From NCBI GenBank assembly GCA_018819925.1, contig JAHJPG010000131.1, positions 1 through 39,560 of the forward strand: a stretch of DNA of 39,560 bases, in the 5' to 3' direction. A program made the translations under genes and the position numbers. The first letter of the stretch is position 1. The number at the start of each line of letters is the position of its first letter. The notes beneath the pieces are model-generated. The model saw only the letters and a program-made list of their open reading frames with translations. It was not told where the DNA came from and made no database searches. This stretch comes from Pseudomonadota bacterium. GTDB taxonomy: Bacteria; Desulfobacterota; Desulfarculia; Desulfarculales; Desulfarculaceae. Positions 1 through 8,213 of the stretch are shown here, in pieces.

Positions 1-397
1 CCACCATGGCCGGCAACAGCGCCCTGGTCATGGCCTGGGCCGAGAGAAGGGTAAGCTCCACCGCCTGGCGCCAAGCCGCCTCGTCCAGTTCCAAAAAGGT
101 TCCGGCGGGCGGGCCGCCGGCGTTGTTCACCAGGATGTCCACCCCGCCGAAGCGAGCCGCCGCCTCCCGGGCGAAGCGCGCCGCCGCGCCGGGCGCGGCC
201 AAATCCACCGGCCGGGCGAAAACCTCCACCCCGAAATCGGCCCTGATCTTTTCCGCCGCCGCGTTCAGCTTGGCCTCGGTGCGGGCGCACAGGGCCAGGT
301 TGCAGCCTTCGGCTGCCAGACCCCTGGCCACGGCCAATCCCAGGCCCTGGCTGGCCCCGCCCACCAGGGCGGCGCGGCCCTCAATCCCCATTCGCAT
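1..397 (-). CDS. Short-chain dehydrogenase/reductase (SDR), partial
   Basis: NAD(P)-dependent oxidoreductase of the classical SDR family; only the N-terminal ~132 residues are present because the gene runs off the left edge. The visible part has the glycine-rich cofactor motif (GGASQGLG, about residues 13-20), an acidic VDLA strand end and the NNAG motif. The catalytic Ser/Tyr/Lys would lie outside the window. The ATG at 397 has a perfect AAGGAGG six bases upstream; a second in-frame ATG at 391 is less well placed. The start overlaps the end of the upstream ABC transporter gene by 17 bases, so it is the last visible gene of the exporter operon. The substrate cannot be read from this fragment. 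Confidence 0.88.
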   Translation of the reverse strand, partial: MRMGIEGRAALVGGASQGLGLAVARGLAAEGCNLALCARTEAKLNAAAEKIRADFGVEVFARPVDLAAPGAAARFAREAAARFGGVDILVNNAGGPPAGTFLELDEAAWRQAVELTLLSAQAMTRALLPAMV

Positions 398-2522
398 GGT
401 GATCCTCCTTGTTCTTGAGCCGTTGCAGACGCACCAGGCGGGCATAGAGCCCGTCCGCGTCCATGAGTTCTTGATGCCTTCCCTGCTCCACCACCCGGCC
501 CTGGTGCATCACCAGGATATTGTCGGCCCGGCGGATGGTGGACAGGCGGTGGGCCACCACCAGGCTGGTGCGCCCGGCCATGACCCGGGGCAGGGACTTT
601 TGGATCAGGCGTTCGCTCACCGGGTCCACGCTGCTGGTGGCCTCGTCCAAGACCAGCACCCGGGGATCCCCGGCCACCGCCCGGGCCAGGGCCAGGAGCT
701 GGCGTTGCCCCGCGCTCAGGCGGCGGGCCCCCTCGCCCAGTTGGGTGTCCAGGCCATGCTCCAGATGGCCCACGAACTCCGCCGCCCCACTCACCTCCAG
801 GGCCCGCTCCAGGTGCTCCTGGTCCACCTCGGGGCGGTTCAGGGTGATGTTCTCCTTCACCGTGCCCGAGAGCAGAAACACCTCCTGGGACACCATGGCC
901 ACCCGCTTGGCCACGTCTTTGCGGTCCATGTCCCTGAGGTCCACCCCGTCGATGAGCACGCTGCCCTGGTCCGGGTCGTAGAGGCGCATGAGCAAGTTCA
1001 CCAGGCTGGTCTTGCCCGCCCCGGTGGGACCCACCACGGCCCAGCTCTCCCCGGGGGGAATCACCAGGTTCAGATCGCGCACCACGGGCCGGCCGGGCTC
1101 ATAGCCAAAGGTGACCCCGCGAAACTCCACCCGCCCGGGGCCCGCTTGGGCCGGGGCGGGGGTGCGGGGGGCGGGCAGGGCCTGGGGATCGTCCAGCAAA
1201 TGGAAGATGCGCTCGCCCGAGGCCATGGCCGCCTGCATGATGTTGTATTTCTCGGCCAGGTCGCGCACCGGGCGGAAGAACATCTGCATGTAGGAGAGGA
1301 AGGCCACCAGGGTGCCCAGACTGAGTTGGTCCTGCACCACCCGGCCACCGCCGTAGTAGATGATGAGCGCCATGGCCAGGGCGCTGAGAAGCTCGGTGAT
1401 GGGCAAGAACACCGCGAAGACCTTGACCTGGCGCATGCCCGCGTCGAAGTAGCCGTCGTTTAGCCGGCGGAACTGCTTCTGCCCGGCTCCCTCGGCCCGG
1501 AAAAGCTTTATGACCGCCAGGCCGTCGAGGGTTTCGCCCAGCCAACTGTTTATGCGCCCCAGGTGGCCCTGCAGACGGCGGAAGGCGTCCCGGGCCAGGC
1601 GGGAGAAGGCCCAGGCCAGGCCGCCCACCACCGGGGTGAGGGCCAGGCAGACCAGGGCCAATTTAAAATCCAGCCACAGAAGCACCACCACGATGCCCAC
1701 GATGACGAAAACGTCCTGGAACAGCGACACCAGGGCGCTGGTGAACATCTCGTTGAGGTTCTGGATATCGTTGGTCAGGCGGGTGACCAGCTTGCCCACC
1801 GGATTGCGGCTGAAGAAAAATTCGTCGCGGCCCAGCAAATGGCGGTAGAGCTGCTGGCGCATGGCCAGCATCATTTCCTGACCGGTGCGCTCCAAGAGCA
1901 TGGTCTGAAAATAGCCCAGGCCGAACACTCCGGCGGCGGCCAGCAGAAACAACAAGGCCAGGCGGGCCATGCCCCAGGCATCCGGGGCGCGCAGGGCCCG
2001 CAGCTCCTCGCCCGGCAGGCGGGCCAGGTCCGGAGTTGCCACCACCCAGCGCTCCCCGGCTTTGACAAAAAGCTCCGGGTGCAGGCGGGCCAATCTGTCG
2101 GCCTCCGGGGTGGGCGGCGCCAGGTAGAAGGGGTGCTCGCCCACCGCCCCGGCGGCGCGCAGCCGGGCGGTCAGCTTGTGGTCCAGCTTGCGCCAGGCGG
2201 TCTCGGGCACGAAAACCGCCTGGCCCCGGCCGGGCAGAAACTCCGCCCCCGCCTCTTGCCGCAGGGCCCGGACCAGCTCGGGCGGGGCCGCCTGGGGCCG
2301 CACCTCCAGGGCCTGGCGCACCATGTAACGGTCGATGGCCAGCCGGGTGATGTAGGGCAAGGTCAATTCCAGCCCCGTGGCCATCAAGGTGAGCAGAGAT
2401 GCGAAGAGGATCACCGCCAGGTGGGGCCGCCCGTAGGAGGCCAGGCGTTTGAGCAGCCTGACGTCATAGGGCTTGCCCAGCTGGTCCCCTTCCATGTAGC
2501 CGTAGTCTGCGGGGAATGACAT
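381..2522 (-). CDS. ABC exporter half-transporter with large TM1-TM2 insertion (catalytic-site partner)
   Basis: 713-residue fused membrane/ATPase half-transporter of the multidrug/lipid exporter type. TM1 is about residues 35-58 and TM2 begins near 184; the ~115 residues between them (68-182) form a hydrophilic, probably extracytoplasmic insertion, making the protein longer than the usual ~580-600. The nucleotide-binding domain has Walker A GPTGAGKT (498-505), an altered signature LSAGQ (602-606), Walker B VLVLDE with the catalytic Glu627, and His658 in the switch. The start is ATG 2522, two bases after the stop of the partner gene; the long in-frame extension upstream is low-complexity shadow sequence inside that gene. 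It probably forms a heterodimer with the product of 2525-4273. The exported substrate is unknown. Confidence 0.93.
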   Translation of the reverse strand: MSFPADYGYMEGDQLGKPYDVRLLKRLASYGRPHLAVILFASLLTLMATGLELTLPYITRLAIDRYMVRQALEVRPQAAPPELVRALRQEAGAEFLPGRGQAVFVPETAWRKLDHKLTARLRAAGAVGEHPFYLAPPTPEADRLARLHPELFVKAGERWVVATPDLARLPGEELRALRAPDAWGMARLALLFLLAAAGVFGLGYFQTMLLERTGQEMMLAMRQQLYRHLLGRDEFFFSRNPVGKLVTRLTNDIQNLNEMFTSALVSLFQDVFVIVGIVVVLLWLDFKLALVCLALTPVVGGLAWAFSRLARDAFRRLQGHLGRINSWLGETLDGLAVIKLFRAEGAGQKQFRRLNDGYFDAGMRQVKVFAVFLPITELLSALAMALIIYYGGGRVVQDQLSLGTLVAFLSYMQMFFRPVRDLAEKYNIMQAAMASGERIFHLLDDPQALPAPRTPAPAQAGPGRVEFRGVTFGYEPGRPVVRDLNLVIPPGESWAVVGPTGAGKTSLVNLLMRLYDPDQGSVLIDGVDLRDMDRKDVAKRVAMVSQEVFLLSGTVKENITLNRPEVDQEHLERALEVSGAAEFVGHLEHGLDTQLGEGARRLSAGQRQLLALARAVAGDPRVLVLDEATSSVDPVSERLIQKSLPRVMAGRTSLVVAHRLSTIRRADNILVMHQGRVVEQGRHQELMDADGLYARLVRLQRLKNKEDHHANGD

Positions 2523-2524
2523 CT

Positions 2525-4273
2525 TTAGCCGTCCCCCAACTCGGCCAAAAGGGCCTGCTCGGCGAAAAGGTCGTGATACATGCCCTGGAGGGCCATGAGC
2601 GAGCGGTGGTCGCCCTGCTCCACCACCTGGCCCCGGTCCAACACGTAGATATGGCTGGCAAAGGCCACGCTGGCCAGGCGGTGGCTGACCACCAGGGTGG
2701 TGCGCCCGGAGCGCAGGCGGGCCAGGTTGGCCAGGATGCGGGTTTCGGTGCCGGTGTCCACCGCGGACAGGGGATCGTCCAGCACCAAAACCGCCGGGTT
2801 CAGGAGCAGGGCCCGGGCCAGGCACAGGCGTTGGCGTTGGCCTCCGCTGAGGGTGTGGGCCCGCTCGCCCAGTTCGGTGGCCAAGCCCCGGGGCAGCTCG
2901 CGCACCTCCGGGGCCAACTCCGCCGCCTCCAGGGCGGCCCACATTTCCTCCTCGCTGGCCCCGGGGCGGCCCAGGGCCAGGTTGTGGGCCAGGCTGTCCG
3001 AAAACAGAAAGGCCTCCTGGGGCACCTGCACCACCTGGGACCGCAGGTCGCGTTGGCGCAGGTCGCGCACGTCCAGGCCCTCCACGAACACCGATCCCCG
3101 GGGCGGCTCGTAGAGGCGGCCCAGCAGGCGCAGCAAGGTGGATTTTCCGCTGCCGATGGGCCCCACCAGGGCGGTAAGCTGGCCCGCCGGGGCGGCCAGG
3201 CCCACTCGGCTCAAGGTGTCGGAGGCGGCCCCGGGATAACGGTAGGTGAGCGCCCTCACCTCCACCCCCAGGTCGGGGCGATCTGGCAGGCGGGCCGGAT
3301 GGTCGGCATCCTGCACCGCCGGCTGGGCCAAGAGCACCTCGCTCACCCGCTCCAGGGAGGCGCGGGCCCGCTGCATCAGGCTGACCACCCAGCCCAGGGC
3401 CATCATGGGCCAGGTGAGCATGCCCAGGTAGGCGGTGAAGGCCACGAAATCGCCCGGAGTGATCTGGCCGAACACCGCCAAGGGCCCGCCGGCCCCCACC
3501 ACCACCGCCAGGCTCAGGTTGGTGAAAAAGACCATGAGGGGAAAGAACATGGCCATGATGCGGGCCAGGTTTAAATTTGCCTTGAGATAACCCCGGGCGC
3601 TGACCTCCAACCGGCGCTCCTCGGAATCGGCCAAGGCGTAGGTCTTTATCAAACGCGCCCCGCTTATAACCTCGCGCACCTGCTCGGTCATGGCCGAAAA
3701 AGCCTCTTGCACCTTGGTGTAGCGGCTGTGGAAGTGCCGGCTCTGCTGGCGGGTGAGGATGACGATGGCCGGCATGGGCAGGATGGCCAATAGGGCCAAG
3801 ATGGGGCTGATGTAGATCATGAAGGCGATGGCGGCCAGGCCCATGAAGGTCCCGTCCACCGCGGCCACCAGCCCGATGCCCGTGGCCATGCGGATGTTGT
3901 TAAGGTCGTTGGTGGCCCGGGCCATTAGTTCGCCCGGCGGGTTGTCGTCCAGATAGCCCAGGTGCATTCTCTGGAGGTGGTCGAAGAGTTCGCTGCGAAG
4001 CTGGCGCTCCACCTCCCGGGAAAAGCCCATGAGCAGGGGACGCCACACCATGCGCAGCGCGGCCATGACCAAGGCCAAGACCAGCACCCCTCCGGCGATA
4101 AGCAACAACCGGTGGGCGTCGGCCCGGCCATAGGTGAGATCATCCACCGCGAACTTGATGAGGCGGGGGATGTACAGCTGGGTCACGTCCACCAATATCA
4201 GGGCGGCGAAGCCGATGCCCAAGCCCAATGCCTTGCGCCGGGCCAGGGCGCGAACCAAATCCATGCCGCTCAT
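2525..4273 (-). CDS. ABC exporter half-transporter with degenerate Walker B (regulatory-site partner)
   Basis: 582-residue half-transporter: six membrane spans in roughly residues 15-300, then an ATPase domain. Walker A is GPIGSGKST (371-379), the signature is a canonical LSGGQ (475-479), and His531 is in place. Walker B reads VLVLDD (495-500), with Asp500 where the catalytic Glu normally sits. This is the known pattern of the degenerate-site subunit in heterodimeric exporters such as MdlA/MdlB, BmrC/BmrD or TM287/TM288, and the neighbour carries the complementary changes. The ATG at 4273 is preceded by GAGG at good spacing; a longer reading back to 4513 would be antisense-like sequence inside the thioredoxin gene. 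The gene lies 31 bases downstream of the TlpA-like gene and 2 bases upstream of its partner. Confidence 0.93.
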   Translation of the reverse strand: MSGMDLVRALARRKALGLGIGFAALILVDVTQLYIPRLIKFAVDDLTYGRADAHRLLLIAGGVLVLALVMAALRMVWRPLLMGFSREVERQLRSELFDHLQRMHLGYLDDNPPGELMARATNDLNNIRMATGIGLVAAVDGTFMGLAAIAFMIYISPILALLAILPMPAIVILTRQQSRHFHSRYTKVQEAFSAMTEQVREVISGARLIKTYALADSEERRLEVSARGYLKANLNLARIMAMFFPLMVFFTNLSLAVVVGAGGPLAVFGQITPGDFVAFTAYLGMLTWPMMALGWVVSLMQRARASLERVSEVLLAQPAVQDADHPARLPDRPDLGVEVRALTYRYPGAASDTLSRVGLAAPAGQLTALVGPIGSGKSTLLRLLGRLYEPPRGSVFVEGLDVRDLRQRDLRSQVVQVPQEAFLFSDSLAHNLALGRPGASEEEMWAALEAAELAPEVRELPRGLATELGERAHTLSGGQRQRLCLARALLLNPAVLVLDDPLSAVDTGTETRILANLARLRSGRTTLVVSHRLASVAFASHIYVLDRGQVVEQGDHRSLMALQGMYHDLFAEQALLAELGDG

Positions 4274-4304
4274 GGCCACGCCTCGAACCGCCGGTGCAGG
4301 GGGG

Positions 4305-5696
4305 TCACCGCTTTTGGGAAGCCAACAGGCAAGGGCGCGGCAGCACGAACTCCTTGCTGCGGGCCACCACGCTCTTTTGGGGGCCGATGAGCACCGTGAG
4401 CCACACCCGCATCCGGCCGCCCTCGGGCAGCTCGGGCATTTGGTCGCAGCGCACGAACAACAGGTAGTCATCCAGGAAGGTGCTGTCCACCCGGTGATAG
4501 AGGCTCTCGGCATCGCCGGTGGGGGACAGGGACCTGCCCTGGGCGTCCTCGGGCCAGAGGTTCACCGCCATCCACAAGCCCTGGTCGGTGGGCAAATCGC
4601 CAAGCTTGGCGTTGACTCTGAACATCACCCCGGGTTTGTCCTGGTGCACCTCGTTGTCGCTGATGGCCAAAGATTTTATGCGCCCTTGGGCCGCGTCCAC
4701 CGCAACCACCCGGCTGTCCCTATCCGGCAGGGGGGACATCTCCGGCGGGGCTTGGGAGGAGGACGGGGGGGCCTGGAACTTCTGGGGCTCGGGCACGGAG
4801 CGGGCGTAACTGGCGCCGCCGGCGCCGCACTGGGCGGCGATGGGGAACTGCTGGCTGGACTCCATGGCCCTGTGGTCCTCGTTCAATATCGACACCCGGG
4901 CCACGTAGGCCGGCGAGTCGCCCAGGGGCGGAAATTGATCGCAGGCCACGAACATCACGAAATACTCGGTCAACACGTCGTCGATGCGCAGGTACAGGGT
5001 CTTGGTCTGCCCTCCGTTTCGGGGAGCGATGTCCAGGGCCAGCCACAGGCCGCGCACTGCGTTGAGGTCGGTGACGTTCACCACCACGTGGACGTAAAGG
5101 CCGTCTTTGCCCTGCAATTGTTCGCCATCGGTGACCCAAAGATCCACGAAGCGGGGGTCGCCCGGCTGGCGGCGCTTGACCTTGGCCTCGTCCGGCACCG
5201 GACTCTTGGCCTGGGCAAGGTAGGGACGCACCGCGCTGGCCAGGTGCATCTCGGAAACCGAGCCCTCGAAGCGATGCACCACCCTGCCCCGGGGGTCTAT
5301 GACCAGGGTGGTGGGCAGCACCTGCACCCCAGCGTGAATTTGCGCCCACTTCACGTCGCCCAGCACCACCGGCATCTGCAATCCCAGGCGGGCCACGAAA
5401 GGTTTGACCAACTGGCGGCCTCCCTGGTCCACGCTGAAGGCGATGGCGCTGACCCCGCGGGAGGCGTACTTTTTGGCGAAGCTGTCCAGTTTGGGCAGGG
5501 CCCGTTTACAGGGGCCGCACCAGGTGGCGAAGAACTCCACCACCACCACCCGGCCCCGAAATTGGCTCAGGCTCAGGCGCCCCCCCTCCAGGGCGGGAAG
5601 GTCGAAATCCAGCCGTGGGGGCGGCGCGGCCTGGGCGGGCAAGATCATTCCCAAGAGCGCCAGGCAGATTACAAAAGCGGACAGGGCCTTAGCCAT
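4305..5696 (-). CDS. Secreted TlpA/ResA-like thioredoxin with duplicated C-terminal domain
   Basis: 463-residue protein with a Sec signal peptide (hydrophobic 7-20, AQA-A cleavage near 23) and a thioredoxin-fold domain (about 27-160). That domain has the redox motif WCGPC (C60, C63) and cis-proline segment VLPTT (P128), typical of periplasmic TlpA/ResA reductases. The remaining ~300 residues hold two copies of one unknown ~105-residue domain (about 183-288 and 339-455), joined by a Pro/Ser/Gln-rich linker. The copies share GLWxAxx, a YxRxD segment and a V-x-CDQ-x-P signature. The ATG at 5696 follows GGGAG. It is the first gene of the exporter operon and could handle disulfides or cofactors outside the membrane; that role is inference. 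Confidence 0.85.
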   Translation of the reverse strand: MAKALSAFVICLALLGMILPAQAAPPPRLDFDLPALEGGRLSLSQFRGRVVVVEFFATWCGPCKRALPKLDSFAKKYASRGVSAIAFSVDQGGRQLVKPFVARLGLQMPVVLGDVKWAQIHAGVQVLPTTLVIDPRGRVVHRFEGSVSEMHLASAVRPYLAQAKSPVPDEAKVKRRQPGDPRFVDLWVTDGEQLQGKDGLYVHVVVNVTDLNAVRGLWLALDIAPRNGGQTKTLYLRIDDVLTEYFVMFVACDQFPPLGDSPAYVARVSILNEDHRAMESSQQFPIAAQCGAGGASYARSVPEPQKFQAPPSSSQAPPEMSPLPDRDSRVVAVDAAQGRIKSLAISDNEVHQDKPGVMFRVNAKLGDLPTDQGLWMAVNLWPEDAQGRSLSPTGDAESLYHRVDSTFLDDYLLFVRCDQMPELPEGGRMRVWLTVLIGPQKSVVARSKEFVLPRPCLLASQKR

Positions 5697-5725
5697 ACAG
5701 TCTCCCTATAGGTTGACAATCAAAG

Positions 5726-5753
5726 ATAATACCATCTGCCGGTCCCTGGGCAA
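5726..5753 (-). promoter_or_regulatory. Candidate sigma70 promoter for the TlpA/ABC/SDR operon
   Basis: On the minus strand TTGCCC and TATTAT are separated by 16 bases, about 30 bases upstream of the thioredoxin start. The match is moderate and was read by eye. Confidence 0.35.
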
Positions 5754-5754
5754 G

Positions 5755-5784
5755 TTGACACCTCACCCTGGCCGCCTGTAGACT
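5755..5784 (+). promoter_or_regulatory. Candidate sigma70 promoter for the RNB-domain ribonuclease gene
   Basis: A perfect TTGACA (5755-5760) and TAGACT (5779-5784) are separated by 18 bases. This predicts a leader of roughly 25-30 bases before the ATG at 5818. It overlaps the -35 region of the divergent operon promoter. Confidence 0.5.
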
Positions 5785-5817
5785 CAGCTACCCACCATCT
5801 GGGAAAGCCAAAGTATC

Positions 5818-7803
5818 ATGAGCGACCACATAGGCCAGCTAGTCGAATTCATCGAAAAAAACCGCGTGGAATTGGGCCTGGCCCTGACTGACAAGAAAGG
5901 CCGCCTCAATCTGCTCACCACTGCGGGCCGCCAGGCGTCGCTCAACACCAACCGGGCCCTGTTCATGTCCCCTGGGGCCATGGGCCCCGAGTCGTCCCGG
6001 GCGGCCCAACAGGAATATCTGGAGGAGTTGCAGGCGCGCCGGGAGGAGCTGGCCGCCCAAGTGGATGTCGGCGAGCTGTGGGAGTTGGTGCATGAAGAGG
6101 CCGAGCCGCTGCCCCTGCGCGATTTGGCGCAACTGGCCTTTGGCCGCCCCCTGAACGACGACCAGATCTCGGCCACGCTGCGGGCCCTGTTCAACGAACG
6201 CATCCACTTCCGCCTGGCGGGCAACCAGTTCTTGCCCTTTAGCCCCGAGCAGCTGGAGGCCAAACGCATCCAGGCAGAGCGGGAGCAGGCCCGCCAGACC
6301 CAGGTGGCCGCCGGGGTGGACTTCCTCAAAGGCCTGCCCAGCGACGGCCCCATGCCCGAGGCCCCGCCGGAGCTGGCCCAAATGCTCGTCGAATACCTGG
6401 TGTTCCAGGAGGACGCCTCCCAGGCCAAACTGGCCAAGGAGGTGGTGTCCGGGGCCGAGGTGGGCGGTCCCAAGAAGCTCTACCGCCTGCTGGTGGACCT
6501 GGGGGTTTTGCAGCCCCACCACAATCTAGAGCTTATCCGACAGGGCATCAGCCAGGAGTTTTCCCCCGAGGTGGCGGCCCAGGCCGACGCCTTGGACCCG
6601 GCCCAGTGCATGGGCCAGGAGCGCACCGACCTCACCAGCCTGTACACCTTCACCATCGACGGCAACTTCACCACCGATTTTGACGACGCCCTGTCCTTTG
6701 AGCCCGACGCGGGCGGCGGAGGCACGGTGGGAGTGCATATCACCGACGCCGGGGCCATCATGCCGGCCCAGGGCCCCCTGGAGGACGAGGCGCGCCTCAG
6801 GGCCACCTCCCTGTACCTGCCCGACGACCGCCTGCCAATGCTGCCCCCGCGACTCAGCGAAGACCAACTCTCCCTGCGCCAAGACGAGCTGCGCCCCGCT
6901 CTTTCGGTGTTGGCCCGCCTGGACAGCGAGGGCCGTCTCATCGACTATCGCCTGGAGCGCAGCCTGCTGAAGGTGCATAAGCGCCTGACCTACGACGAAG
7001 CCGACGGCATGCTGGAGAGCGATCCGCGCCTGGCCGGACTGCACGCCCTGTGCCACGCCCTACGCCGCCGCCGGGGCGAGGCGGGAGCCTATTTCCTGCC
7101 CCTTCCCGAGGTGCTGGTGGGGGTGGACCCGGCCACCAAGGAGGTGTGGGTGCGCCGGGTGGACCGCAACGGCCCCAGCCGGGAAATGGTGGCCGAAACC
7201 GCCATCCTGGCCAACTGGCTCTTCGCCCTGTTTTTGGCCGATTCCGGCGCGCCGGCCCTGTTTCGCACCCAGGCCAAGCCATCCGAGCCCATCGAGGATG
7301 GCGATCCTAGCGACATCTACCACCATTTCAAGCAGCGCCGCCTGCTTAACCGGGTGGAGATAACCACCAAGCCAGGCCTGCACTCCAGCCTGGGAGTGCA
7401 TCCCTACACCCACGCTACCAGCCCCATCCGCCGTTACCTCGACCTGGTGATGCAGCGTCAATTGGGCAGCATCCTATGCGGAGGCCCGCCCACCTACAGC
7501 GCCAAGGAGTTGGAAGAAGTGGCCATGGAGGTGGGACCCGCGGTGCGCCGGGCCATGCGGGTGCGCCAGGTGCGCCAGCGCTACTGGCTCTTGCAGTGGC
7601 TGCGCCAGCGCCAGGACCAGCCCCAACCGGCGGTGGTCATGGAGCGCCAGATGCGGCGCTGGCAACTGCTGCTCACCGACATCATGATGCTGGTGAACAT
7701 CCCCATCCGCTCCGGCCAACAGATGGCTCCCGGCCAGGAGGTGGAGCTGATGGTGGAGCGGTCGGACCCCTTCGAGGACATCCTCAGGGTGAAGCTGGTC
7801 TGA
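5818..7803 (+). CDS. RNB-domain exoribonuclease (RNase II/R family)
   Basis: 661-residue 3'-to-5' exoribonuclease of the RNase II superfamily. The active-site signature is complete: D281, D287, D289 and D290 have the same spacing as the four metal-binding aspartates of E. coli RNase II. The conserved THATSPIRRYLDL block near the C-terminal end of the RNB domain is also present. The first ~270 residues do not look like the paired cold-shock domains of RNase R; they are probably small winged-helix or OB-like modules, as in the shorter RNB proteins of cyanobacteria and deltaproteobacteria. Only a short segment follows the RNB domain, so a full S1 domain is doubtful. The gene is monocistronic and divergent from the exporter operon. 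Start ATG 5818 has only a weak Shine-Dalgarno. Confidence 0.92.
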   Translation: MSDHIGQLVEFIEKNRVELGLALTDKKGRLNLLTTAGRQASLNTNRALFMSPGAMGPESSRAAQQEYLEELQARREELAAQVDVGELWELVHEEAEPLPLRDLAQLAFGRPLNDDQISATLRALFNERIHFRLAGNQFLPFSPEQLEAKRIQAEREQARQTQVAAGVDFLKGLPSDGPMPEAPPELAQMLVEYLVFQEDASQAKLAKEVVSGAEVGGPKKLYRLLVDLGVLQPHHNLELIRQGISQEFSPEVAAQADALDPAQCMGQERTDLTSLYTFTIDGNFTTDFDDALSFEPDAGGGGTVGVHITDAGAIMPAQGPLEDEARLRATSLYLPDDRLPMLPPRLSEDQLSLRQDELRPALSVLARLDSEGRLIDYRLERSLLKVHKRLTYDEADGMLESDPRLAGLHALCHALRRRRGEAGAYFLPLPEVLVGVDPATKEVWVRRVDRNGPSREMVAETAILANWLFALFLADSGAPALFRTQAKPSEPIEDGDPSDIYHHFKQRRLLNRVEITTKPGLHSSLGVHPYTHATSPIRRYLDLVMQRQLGSILCGGPPTYSAKELEEVAMEVGPAVRRAMRVRQVRQRYWLLQWLRQRQDQPQPAVVMERQMRRWQLLLTDIMMLVNIPIRSGQQMAPGQEVELMVERSDPFEDILRVKLV

Positions 7804-7822
7804 CTAGAGGTTGGTTTACACC

Positions 7823-7838
7823 GACCCACTTAGGGGTC
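7823..7838 (+). terminator. Weak terminator-like hairpin after the ribonuclease gene
   Basis: GACCC and GGGTC form a short stem around a 6-base loop about 20 bases after the stop codon. It is followed by TTAAG rather than a long T run. Confidence 0.3.
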
Positions 7839-7917
7839 TTAAGAGTAAAGAAAAAACCTGAAAGCCGGCTGACGCTTGGGCAACGAATCGCTGTCCCCTG
7901 CAAGAGTCCGACGTACG

Positions 7918-7954
7918 GGCAAAGACAGTCATGACAGGCAAAGGAGTTCATGAC
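7918..7954 (+). repeat. Imperfect 19-base tandem repeat
   Basis: Two copies of GGCAAAG-NNNN-TCATGAC start at 7918 and 7937, with 14 of 18 positions identical. The first copy contains the palindrome GTCATGAC. Confidence 0.5.
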
Positions 7955-8213
7955 CCCCCAGCCCGCCTAACACCCGCGTCCAACGCGGCCATCGGTGCCG
8001 GACGGCGGGACGGGCGGCGGCCAGAGTGGCGGGCCAACCCCAAACCGCGTTTTCCCCTTCCCTACCTCTTTTCTTGGAAGCTATCCTGTCGGCGGACTTA
8101 CTCGTTACCGGTCCAAAGGACGCCAAGTCCTTGTGCCTGGAACGATACCCCAGCCTACATCGAGGCCTGAGCGATGCCGGCAACGCAGCCCACGGGCGTC
8201 CGGCGAAGCCGGG

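Larger units (their letters stand above)
7804..8213. other. 410-bp intergenic stretch without a recognisable gene
   Basis: This lies between the convergent ribonuclease and PNPOx genes. Visible elements are a small hairpin right after the ribonuclease stop (7823-7838) and an imperfect 19-base tandem repeat (7918-7954). Open frames here lack good starts and read as Pro/Arg/Gly-rich shadow translations. No known RNA family was recognised on either strand. Confidence 0.6.

Noticed and set aside
2523-2942. N-terminal extension of the second ABC half-transporter (ORF to 2942)
   Set aside because: The extra ~140 residues are low-complexity Gly/Pro/Arg sequence inside the partner gene; the true N-terminus at 2522 sits 2 bases after its stop.
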